From: Pelargonium nanum
Lineage: Eukaryota > Streptophyta > Magnoliopsida > Geraniales > Geraniaceae
Reading direction: 5' to 3'
NCBI GenBank assembly: GCA_036897485.1
Contig: JAYMTF010001466.1
Span: forward strand, 1 to 23,273
DNA length: 23,273 bases
Position numbers and translations under genes: made by a program. Below the pieces are notes generated by a model. The model saw nothing but the letters and a program-made list of their open reading frames with translations. It was not told the origin of the DNA and did not search any database. Below are positions 1-8,537 of the stretch, one piece after another; within the stretch, counting starts at the first letter, position 1, and each line of letters begins with the position of its first letter.

Positions 1-285
1 CTTAATATGTGTGAAAAACTCTAAAACGACATTTAATATGAAACGGAGGTAGTATATCATAGAAAGAGTCTTGAATGAACAAAACCATTTACAAAAATAA
101 AAATTTGGAAATTTCAACTATTGGTCAGTGAAGATGGCTGACAAAAGACCAAAAAAACCCAATTTAGACCAACAAACAACAACAACAAAAAAAAACACAG
201 TAAAAATGGTAAAAATGAAGAAACCTTGTAACAGAAACTGAAACATATTTAACAAAATCAATCTTCCATACAGAACAATAAACGC

Positions 286-435
286 GCCCCTAGGGAGTGG
301 CGCAATGGTCAAAACACACATCTGCTCGTTGGAGGTCGTGGGTTCAAATCTCATTGCGTCGGGTGGGATGAGGTTTGAATTAAAAGGGGAGAGCTACCCC
401 TGTTGTGTAGCTCATTTAATTTTTTTGAAAAAAAA
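286..435 (+). mobile_element. tRNA-derived SINE, apparently full length
   Basis: A short retroposon with an internal RNA polymerase III promoter: an A-box-like tggcgcaatgg at 298-308 and a B-box-like ggttcaaatct at 341-351, spaced as in tRNA genes. It ends in an A-run, and the 12-bp sequence aacaataaacgc occurs directly on both sides (274-285 and 436-447), which I read as the target-site duplication of a LINE-assisted insertion. The 3' body contains a small hairpin, gagctac (391-397) with gtagctc (407-413). No protein is encoded; reading frames across it are chance. The family name is not known to me. Confidence 0.82.
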
Positions 436-447
436 AACAATAAACGC

Positions 448-954
448 AAAAACAAAAATAACAGGAAACAAAACAAAATTCAGATTCTGAATAAAATTTA
501 GATCATCAAATATATGAAACAATCCAACAAACAAAACCCTCCATCGTACAAGACATTTTTTTTTTAAATTATTATTTAGTGCTTGTAACAAGTAAAAAAA
601 AGATAGAATAGTACGTAATCGTTACTAAGCATGTTCTATTTAATATATTTATTGGCATTAAAATTAAATTGTCGGTCTAACAACTATTTATGTTATAGAG
701 TAAAGTGTTTTTAATTGATATTAAGAGTTCAATTAGTGAAAAGTAAATTGATAAATTATGAGAAATGGAGAGATTAGGAGAAAATTTGACCATTATATTT
801 AATTGTGTGGTTCAATAGTTCGTTAAGACAAATATTAATATTCCGGTAATAGTTGTACCATTTTAAAGGAAATAGAGCATGTCATTCATTATTTATCAGA
901 GTTACAATTCCGGCCCCAACTTACAAATATTCGAAATTCGAACTGCATTTCTTT
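448..954. other. AT-rich intergenic stretch
   Basis: Very AT-rich, with homopolymer runs and no open frame that looks coding. Nothing recognisable is seen apart from short A and T tracts. The segment before the SINE (1-273) is similar and holds a CAA-type microsatellite around 172-190. Confidence 0.5.
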
Positions 955-1262
955 AAATTCATCTTGTTTCAAATTGGTATTGGATTTGATTTTTCCTTTC
1001 AATTTGGTTTCAAACTATTTATATGGTTCAAATTTAATCTCAAATTATGTTATTTTGATTTCAAAAGTTTAGCTCACTTAAGCGTGGTTACAATGAATTT
1101 TTTTAAAAAAAAATTGTTACGTCAACCGAGCTATTTTGACATCACCGTCATGGACTTGATCAATTTGAAACAAAATAGTGTAGTAGGAGAAACAAATTAA
1201 AACAAAAAGTAAATTAAGTACCGATTTAAGACTAAATAAATAGTTGGGAACCCAAATGAAAC
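955..1262. repeat. AT-rich dispersed repeat, related to 20380-20815
   Basis: Pyrimidine-rich DNA with many variants of tttcaaattt. A block reading roughly tttaatctcaaattatg (about 1033-1050) recurs as tttgatctcaaattatg near 20457, and both copies later carry a segment with aagtaccgattt or gagtaccaattt. I infer two decayed copies of one non-autonomous element. The overlapping 115-codon frame at 853-1200 is dominated by Phe, Leu and Ile because of the composition and is not taken as a gene. Confidence 0.35.
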
Positions 1263-2729
1263 ATTTTTCAAGGTTTTTCTTATAGTATAATTAGATAGTA
1301 ATTTGGAAGAGGAAAGCACAAATATCCTATGATACTATAATTTTGATTAATTAGTTTAGGATGGAATGATATTTTCTCAAATTTCTCAAATGGTTGGCTC
1401 AAAGAAAAACAACCAAGAACATAACTATTCATTAGAGAGGAGGAGATATTGTTTTGGTGATGCATAGAACTTGGTGGGTAAGGTGTTGTTTGTGGATCAA
1501 AATTGAGAGAATTTAGTAGAAAATGGATTGGATGGAAAAACAAATGGTAGGCTTTGTTTGTCCACAAGTAGATGTCCATTTCAAGCACATTTGGCACCTC
1601 CTTTGTTTTCATTTTCTTCCACAACTATTTGCTTCTCCTCTTTAAACAACCAAACAAACACAAAATCAAAAGAAAAATTCCAATCATATCCACACCACCA
1701 CCTCCATCCTCATGGATCCATTCTCTTGTCCCCTCTTATACAAACTCTATTATTGTTCCTAATTCCAACTTTCACACCTTGCACATTGCATGTAAGGAAC
1801 CCTATTGATTCCTAATCCTTAAGGGATAGGTTTCGTAATTGAGCGACCGACAAAACGTTATGGTGGTAAATATATAATTGATGCAAGAGAAAATTTATTT
1901 TTATATTTGTTATAGTTTGCATATGCTAATGATTATGAAAATAATATATAGAATTTTGGACAATTTTTATCTAACACAACGACTTGTTTTGATAGTATTT
2001 CACATGATCGATTACTAAATAATCGTGCGACACTTAATTTTGCTTAGCATTTTTATTCAAACTGTAATCTTATATTTATTTCTTTTGTTACCTCCCACAA
2101 TCATTACATTTGTTCACAACTTTCCTTTGTACCTTGTCTTCCAAGATTACAATTTAACTCTAACATTTAATAGTCATTTTGTAGGTCGGTGGCGTCGTTA
2201 ATATTTCGATTGAAAATAAGTTATATTAGAGAAAATAAGCTTCAAGATTTAGCATAGTTTGCGTAATTTTATCAGTACATTTCATAATTATGAAACTTAT
2301 ATGTCGACTTTTGAACAAATTTTATCAAACGTGACGTTAACGATGTTCGATAGTTTATATCAAGTTCAATTACTAATTAAACATTGCACCATTAACTCTA
2401 AGTGAGCAAAAGCAAACAGCAAATACAAAGAGTAAAAGCCAATTGTATTTGAACATAAAACTTTTTGCATTCAAGTAAATGTTTATAAGTTCTTAAGTCG
2501 TTTAAGCGAATGAATCTCTCAACCTTTTATACTACAAATGTGCGTCTAAACTTTAAAATACAAATTCACAATCTATGATTTGAATTTTACATCTAGAAAA
2601 TTCTACAACATTAGCAAACCGTTCAAATTTCATTACAATTCTAGAGTTCTCATAAAGGGGCAGAATTGCTCGATTTCTATGTTTTTAAAATACTTCATAA
2701 ATATTAAATAGTACGAAATGTGTTAAATA
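1263..2729. other. Intergenic, no gene supported
   Basis: Low-complexity AT-rich DNA. A C-rich block at 1690-1745 (CCACCACCTCCATCC-like, then cttatacaaac at about 1736) resembles a plant leader or core promoter, but no coding exon follows on either strand. The open frames at 1280-1815 have no recognisable domain, and the two plus-strand frames share the same C-rich DNA. Confidence 0.4.
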
Positions 2730-2745
2730 TTGAAGTGCAGTTTTT

Positions 2746-2804
2746 TTTTTTTTTTTTTTGTTACAGAAAGGTGCCGAAATCCTTTCTTGCAACGGCCTAA
2801 AGAC
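2746..2804 (-). mobile_element. Severely 5'-truncated LINE 3' end
   Basis: A 59-bp insert flanked by a 16-bp direct repeat, ttgaagtgcagttttt, at 2730-2745 and 2805-2820. Read on the minus strand it is a short unique sequence followed by a long A tail. That unique sequence (gttgcaagaaaggatttcgg) matches the 3' end of the insert at 13709-13862 (gttgcaagataggatttcag), so both belong to one non-LTR retrotransposon family. Truncation at the 5' end and long target duplications are typical of LINE insertion. Confidence 0.75.
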
Positions 2805-2820
2805 TTGAAGTGCAGTTTTT

Positions 2821-3040
2821 AAAGCTTTCGCACAACTCATTAGGCTTGGACTTGCAAGAACGAGGTCATTTGTGCTGTTTGCAAACAATGCATATTAATG
2901 TTTCCTTTGGGCTGATTCGTGCGTGTCTCCGATAGTTTTCCGCACCATCTATATCTTTTTGCACACTTTCGCATTTAAGTGTGTTGCATTTTTTATCGAT
3001 CTGGGTGAACTTCTGCGTCACCTACATTCGGCCCGTTACA
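2821..3040. other. Intergenic
   Basis: No feature is recognised between the truncated LINE tail and the older LINE remnant. An open plus-strand frame here runs into the LINE 3' region and has no domain. Confidence 0.3.
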
Positions 3041-3345
3041 CTTTTTTTTCTTATAAGATAGCGGTACCTTTATTATCTAACCCGAAGTTCCAAATAAAAT
3101 TACAAAGCAAAAATCTGAAACTCAACTCAGGCACGAGAGAGGATAAAAAATCCAAGCGTTAAATGAAAAGTTAACTAAAAAAGAGTTGTCTATACAAGAA
3201 ATCAAAGACAAGCTAAAACTTTGAATGCGCAAAACCGTCCCTTTAGCATCCGGGCCGAAAGATGAGCTCATTACGACTCAACCAAATATGCCATAAAACA
3301 ATTGAACAAAGGCCCTCCCAAACCTTGCAACCGAGCCTGCAATTA
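3041..3345 (-). pseudogene. LINE ORF2 C-terminal remnant with 3' UTR and A tail
   Basis: On the minus strand, 3302-3258 reads IVLWHIWLSRNELIF, preceded in frame by KVWEGLCS. This matches the W-x-IW-x-x-RN pattern near the C-terminus of plant L1-type ORF2 proteins. The frame ends at a TAA (3245-3243), followed by about 190 bp of 3' UTR-like sequence and an A run (T run at 3042-3049 on the plus strand). Further upstream the frame is broken (a TAG just before the recognisable part), so this is a dead fragment. No target duplication was found. Confidence 0.55.
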
Positions 3346-3527
3346 ATAGACTATTGCTCTCCATCTTCCTTACTGTTCATTTCAACTTTATTAAAAATAC
3401 AAATCAAACTCAAATTCTCAACACAAAAAAACGTGACACTCGACATTAATATATTTTCTTTGAAAACAACCCGTATCAAAATAATAATCCCCAATTTGCA
3501 ATATTTTCATAAAAGTGAGTGATCTCT

Positions 3528-3996
3528 CTTCTTGAAATGATAATCAATCTTGGATCTTGAGGGAATTTTGAGCAAATCAATGATGGCATATTGGTGGGTG
3601 CACACAATCTCCCTTTGAATGGCAAAATAGTAATATTTTGCAACACCCAAAACAATTTGTCAAGACTAGGCACCGACCACTCGACCACATTATAGATAAG
3701 AACCATACCTTTGTCCTCAACAATGTCATTGGATGCTTTAACTTCAAGCAAACATTTTGCACCTAAAATAATGCAAAAAAGAGACAAAAAGTTGCAACAA
3801 ATTATATACAAAAAGAGTAATAAAGAGTTAAAGTGTAATGAGGAAAAAAAATGGTAAAAAGCTAAAGATGGTGAGCACATAAATTCTTTATGTTTCAAGG
3901 TTTTGATTAAGACCATGGATGGTTAAAAAAATTAAAAAAAGAAAAGCAAGTCTTGTAGTGGAAGTCCATACTCCATAGCAATATAGCATATATATA
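3528..3996 (-). other. Possible small minus-strand gene, unrecognised
   Basis: A TATA-like tatatata (minus, 3996-3989) lies about 75 bp before an ATG at 3916 that opens a 146-codon frame ending at 3476. A plausible plant 3' splice site (ttattttag) precedes gtgcaaaatgtttgc at about 3763, so the supported exon may be only its 3' part. The protein shows no domain I recognise. It may be a genuine lineage-specific gene, a pseudogene fragment or chance; confidence is low. Confidence 0.2.
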
Positions 3997-4019
3997 AGCT
4001 TTCCACTATATGCACATAT

Positions 4020-4870
4020 GGATAATGAGAAAAGGAGAGGACTTTTTTTTAGTCATGTAAATCCCAAGATCTTGAGTACACGTTAAGTCTTCCACTTTTC
4101 TTGTTATTCATCTAAATTAAAGAGTTTGAATGAATTATAACTTAACCTGTTCTTATTATTCATCCACGATTCATAATCAATTTTTTCTTGTTGTCATCGT
4201 CGTCAACAAATTTTTACTTCAACAAAAATAACTTGCCTCCGACAATAATATTTTACGACATATGATGTGATCATATCTAAATTTGTATAATCAGATGCCC
4301 TTTAAATTGAATATCCTCTCATGTATATGTGTTTTTCTTTTATACGTGAATCACTGCAAACTTGTCCTTACGCAAGCAGGCTAGAACCACAAAGGAGATA
4401 ACATAAACGGGTAATCTTTAAGCCAAATTCAAAATCAAATCTATTCATATGATGTTACATTTTCACTTTATACTCTTCTATCACGCGTCTTATATATCCA
4501 ACGTGATTTCTACAAATCCCAACTCATCACACCTCGAGTAATCAGTAATCAAAGCGTTAACAAGAAAATCTCATCCTAATAAAAAAATCCTCAGTGTGCA
4601 CGAGGAATAAGGATCATTCTCTCTACTCAAAATGCTATTTTGAAACGGTTAACTAAACATATTGAATTAGTCAGCAGTCAGCACAGACACAAGTTGAATT
4701 CAAAGCATACCGTGTTTATATCAAGTCACATATCAAAACTTTTAACAGGGACACAATTAAGCTCAACCAGATTTCATGTCGTAATTGTATGGAGTCATGT
4801 GTCATGGCTGAAATTTCTCGCCATTAATAAAGCTGCAGTCTCGGAGATGACGACCAAAAGCTCCATATTC
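4020..4870. other. Intergenic region upstream of the Tudor-like gene
   Basis: AT-rich, without recognisable repeat or coding structure. The 90-codon open frame at 4640-4912 has no domain and runs into the promoter elements below. It presumably holds distal promoter sequence of the plus-strand gene that follows. Confidence 0.35.
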
Positions 4871-4876
4871 AGCATG

Positions 4877-4901
4877 AAACGGCGTCGTTTGTGTATTTAT
4901 A
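4877..4901 (+). promoter_or_regulatory. Core promoter of the Tudor-like gene
   Basis: A near-palindromic aaacggcgtcgttt (4877-4890) is followed by a TATA-like tatttata (4894-4901). A start of transcription about 30 bp downstream, near 4925, would produce the leader exon described next. A related cggtgtcgttt sits in the promoter of the minus-strand RRM gene at 12151-12161. Confidence 0.45.
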
Positions 4902-4924
4902 ATCTGCTGTGAAATTGGGAACAT

Positions 4925-5168
4925 CGTATTGAAACTCAAGACTCTAAGAAGAAACTGTAATGGCTCTTATATCTGAATCTGTTGCTTTCTAGGGTTTCAG
5001 TTTCGCACCAATCGACCAAGAAACAGAGTTCAGTGAAACTTGAAGAAGAAGCGCTATGGCGACGATTAAGCTCTGTGGAGTATCGGACTAGTTGCGACCT
5101 GTCGTTTGCACTGACCAATTTGTGGAGATTGTGTTGATTCTGGACTCTGGAGACTGCTTAGCTTGATG
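4925..5168 (+). other. 5' leader exon with two uORFs
   Basis: Inferred untranslated first exon of the 6682-7152 gene. It ends at the donor G|GTATGT (intron begins 5169). It contains two complete short upstream frames: ATG 4960 to TAG 4992 (10 codons) and ATG 5056 to TAG 5091 (11 codons, MATIKLCGVSD). Neither overlaps the main start, so ribosomes would have to reinitiate, or skip them by leaky scanning. The exact 5' end is a guess from the TATA-like site. Confidence 0.5.
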
Positions 5169-5203
5169 GTATGTACTGAAGAAACCATGACTTTTTGTTT
5201 CTT

Positions 5204-5772
5204 ATGTTGATTTTTCATGAAAATTTGAAGTGTAGTTGACTCGAATTCGGTTAATTTTTTGATTTTGAAGTGTGGTTGAAGCAATTTCTGTTGAAAAGCT
5301 GTTGAAATGAAATGGTGCTTGAGCAATCACTATGTTAAATTAGCCCAACTTGAATGGTTATGTCGAGTTGTTATGAATTTGAAGTGTGGTCGACTCAAAT
5401 TTGGTTAATTGTTTGATTTTGAAGTGTGGTTGTAGCAATTTCTGTTGGAAAAAAGTTGAAATGAAATGGTTCTTGAGCAATCACTCTGTGTTCAAATTAG
5501 CCCTAGTTGAATGGTTATGTTGATTTTTCATGAAAAATTGAAGTGAGACTGGGTCTAATTTTGTTGATTGTTTGATTATAAAGTATGGTTGAAGGAATTT
5601 TTGTTGGGAAAATGGTGTAATGAAATGGTTTTGAGCAATCACTTTGCCTTACAATTTAGCCCAACTTGAATGGTTATGTTGATTTGTAATGAAGATTTGA
5701 AGCAATTTCTGTTGAAAAGTTGAAATGAAATGGTTCATGAGCAATCACTTTGTGTTAGCCCTACTTGAATGG
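5204..5772 (+). repeat. Tandem array A, ~157-bp unit, 3.6 copies
   Basis: Units begin at 5204, 5360, 5517 and 5676 (lengths 156, 157, 159 and 97). Each starts with atgttgattt or a variant, contains gaagtgtggttg and gagcaatcact, and ends with tgaatgg. The last unit has lost its middle. Divergence between copies is moderate, so the array is not very recent. Confidence 0.85.
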
Positions 5773-5860
5773 ATTGGTTTAGTGTTTGCTCAACTGTATT
5801 TGTGAACAATGTGTAGTATATAGGTATGGAAGAATAAAAATCTACATATCTATTAACCTT

Positions 5861-6480
5861 ACAGCCACTAGAGATCCAGACATATGATTAGGGTTTGCGA
5901 CATAGAAACAAATGAGTGAAGACATAGAAATGGAAGTTATTGTGATCTTACTGCTTCCTGAAATAGCTGGCATAATATTATATGTTCCAGTAGTCAATTT
6001 TGTTTCAGTTATAGAGTTATAGAGTTTGAATATTAGGGTTTAGGACAGAAATAAAAGAGTGAATATTGGGAAATGGAAAATATGGAATTTATTTTATTTT
6101 GATTATACTGCGGCATACCATTTTATGTTTCGGAAGTCGGGTTTGTCTAAGTATTGTGGGTTGTTTATTTACAGCTCAGACATATGATTAGAGTTGGGTC
6201 ATAAAAGCAAAAGAGTGAAGATTGGGGAATGGAAAATGTGGAATTTATTTTATGTTGATCTCACCGTTCCTTGGAACAGTTGGCATGCCATTTAGTTTTG
6301 TTTCAGTTAGTGTTTGATTGTTTACAGCCACTAGAGATTCAGACATATGTTTACGGTTTCGGACATGGAAACTAAAGATTGGAGATTGGGTAATGGAAAA
6401 TATGGAATTTAATTTACTGCTTCCTTAAATAATTGGCATGCCATTTAATGTATTGGAAGCTAGTTTTGTTTCCGTTATAC
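5861..6480 (+). repeat. Tandem array B, ~140-170-bp unit, four copies
   Basis: A second, unrelated array in the same intron. Units start near 5861, 6031, 6171 and 6324. Shared landmarks are acagccactagaga, cagacatatg, gattggg-aatggaaaatatggaattta and tggcatgccattta. The second unit is degenerate at its start. The array stops about 160 bp before the acceptor. Confidence 0.75.
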
Positions 6481-6681
6481 TCTTCGGTTATGCTTAATTT
6501 TTTTATCTCATCGAATAATTATGTATATTACATAGAAAGGAGTAAATGAGTAATGAATATGTTGGAATCGTGTAATATTACAAATCATGTAGCATTTTAG
6601 AGTTTTAATATGCGGAGTATTTTCCTTATTTTTCTAGATCGTTAGCCCTTTCAACAAGTTTTTTTGAGAAGGACCACTCAA

Positions 6682-7152
6682 ATGGCAAACCCAAGATATG
6701 AAGAGGGATCCGAGTTTCCATCGACAGGGGTTTTCGAGTTACCGGGAGAACCTGCTGTTGTCATCAATGGAGTGCCCGATGTATCCCCTAGTGACAGCAC
6801 ACCAGTTCAAGATAACATTCTTGATGACTCCCAACCAGAAAGAAACACGGGTTATGGAGAATGGTTGGAAGGAAGAGAAGTTCAGAAATTGTTTGGGAAC
6901 CAATACTATCACGGAACTGTGACTAATTTTGACAAAGAATCAGGCTGGTATAGGGTGGAGTATGAAGATGGCGACTTCGAAGATCTTGAATGGCATGAGT
7001 TGGAAGATGTGCTCTTACCTATGGATGTTACGGTTCCTCTGAAAGCTTTAGCTCTGAAGATTATTGGGAAAAAGGAGAAGCCCTTTGACAAAGAAAACAA
7101 GAAAAGTGTAAGTCATTCCCGGGGACGCAAAAAGAAGCACAGTAAAGGATAG
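6682..7152 (+). CDS. PTM/DIR17-type Tudor-like domain protein (often named 'dirigent protein 17-like')
   Basis: Intronless coding exon for 156 residues; the mRNA also has an upstream leader exon. The start is the first ATG after the acceptor at 6637; a longer reading would need a non-ATG codon at 6664. Residues 21-32 are PGEPAVVINGVP, a motif I associate with plant proteins annotated as dirigent protein 17-like. Residues about 60-113 (EWLEGREVQKLF to DVLLP) form a Tudor-like beta barrel of the kind found in the chromatin factor PTM, including the acidic EYEDGDFEDLE strand. The tail (128-156) is rich in Lys and Arg and could be a nuclear localisation signal. Despite the common name there is no dirigent domain and no signal peptide. 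A nuclear, histone- or chromatin-reading role is inference from the fold. The aromatic residues W89, Y90 and Y94 are candidates for a ligand cage. Confidence 0.85.
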   Translation: MANPRYEEGSEFPSTGVFELPGEPAVVINGVPDVSPSDSTPVQDNILDDSQPERNTGYGEWLEGREVQKLFGNQYYHGTVTNFDKESGWYRVEYEDGDFEDLEWHELEDVLLPMDVTVPLKALALKIIGKKEKPFDKENKKSVSHSRGRKKKHSKG

Positions 7153-8537
7153 CGGGTTGAGGAGCTCTGCTAAGGCTCTGAAGACGTATGGCTCCAATGT
7201 GAAAGCCGAGAAATAGAATCCATGAGATACTGGAAGTGTAGTCAGCGACTTGCCGAAATATTTTGTTTCTTATATGCAAACAAATGGCTTGTAAATTGTA
7301 ATGATTTTTCTTGCCAAAAAAGGCTAGTCAAAATTTGGGTATTCTAGATTTATAGTTGAAAGGTTAATTCAAGATTGACAATGCTGTACTTTGGTTGTTT
7401 GGGAAGCTTTGTTTTGCTTGTAAACTTGTTACTTGCAATACATTTGGAAATGTCAAGAGATGTACCTTTTTTTCCGGTTGTAAATGGATAATTGAAGAAC
7501 AAGATTGTCATATTGAGATATATGCTAGGTTTTTTGTGCAATTCTTGATAGAATCGACATTGAAGAATAAAATCACAAAGAAACCCTAGTTTCTCTTTTG
7601 GAAGACAGAAGGTTCGGAACAACTATTTATAACTTCTAACCTTCAAACTCTAGCCGGAAATAATTTTGATACAAAATATTCAATTTATTTTGAAGTGAAA
7701 ATACCAAAATGCCCTTCAAAAGAGGTCGGAACTCGTACATATTGTCTAGGCATATGTTGGTAATACCTTGCAGTGTTGTTCATGTTAGCCTATTTCGTTC
7801 GATGACATTATTTCAAATAAATCAAATCCCAGTAGTATTCCATCTCCGGAATCAGTTTTGTATCTTTGAGATTGATTTGAATTGAGTTCATTAGAACAAA
7901 GAGGTTAGGTTACGTTTCATTTACATTGTTTTTGTTAAAAGGATAATTCGGAGGATTATGGTACGCTAAAATCTCCATCAAGGAACAGAGAGAAGTGAAC
8001 ACACACTGGATATCAAATTTTCAACATTGTAGAGCTCATAATCTTGTGCCTAAGATCACTAATTTCCTTGTCCTCCAAATGACCAAATATCAAATCAAAA
8101 TGGTTAGCATGAATACAAAGACTAAACAGACGAACAAAAAAACACCTTTTCTTAAGGGCTATTTTTCGACTGTACTAACCTACTCCACCACTTAACAGAA
8201 CATGTAGGTTCGATAAAAAGTTCCTTATTAGAAAAGTAGATAAACAATTAAGAACGCATGGTTTTTTGGCCTGGCCCATTTAAGGCTCGCGACTCATATT
8301 GCCCGGTCATGTACCAAGCACAAACAAATGTATATAGCAATGGCATGACAAGTTTTGCTCCTACCCCAAAAAATAACATTAAATACATTTCGAGCATATA
8401 ATCTATTGCCTAAAAAAATGTCTCCAAGAAATTTCAAGTTGAATATTTCTCTTACCATACGAGAAAATGCAATTCAGTTAGTTCACATCTTTAATTAATA
8501 GACCGAACAAGACAAGATCGGGAAGAGGAGCAGATAA
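7153..8537. other. Convergent 3' regions of the Tudor-like and RRM genes
   Basis: No coding region is supported. The first part is the 3' UTR of the plus-strand gene; an AATAAA lies at 7566-7571. The last 100 bp or so before 8538 is the 3' UTR of the minus-strand gene. The open frames here (for example 7350-7622 and 7995-8195) have no domain. Confidence 0.45.

Larger units (their letters stand above)
5169..6637 (+). other. Leader intron of the Tudor-like gene
   Basis: A 1,469-bp intron inferred from the donor GTATGT at 5169 and a T-rich acceptor ending CTAG at 6637, 44 bp before the start codon. Long introns in 5' leaders are common in plants and can boost expression. Almost all of it is occupied by the two tandem arrays listed separately. 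Boundaries rest on splice-site sequence only. Confidence 0.6.

Noticed and set aside
286-366. A true tRNA gene at the A/B boxes.
   Set aside because: The arms do not fold into a cloverleaf by eye, and the A tail with target duplication shows a SINE.
853-1200. 115-codon open frame rich in Phe and Leu.
   Set aside because: Composition effect of a pyrimidine-rich repeat; no domain, and the region is related to another repeat copy.
1528-1815. Overlapping open frames with Ser, Pro and Thr.
   Set aside because: Two frames over the same C-rich low-complexity DNA, no domain and no splice context.
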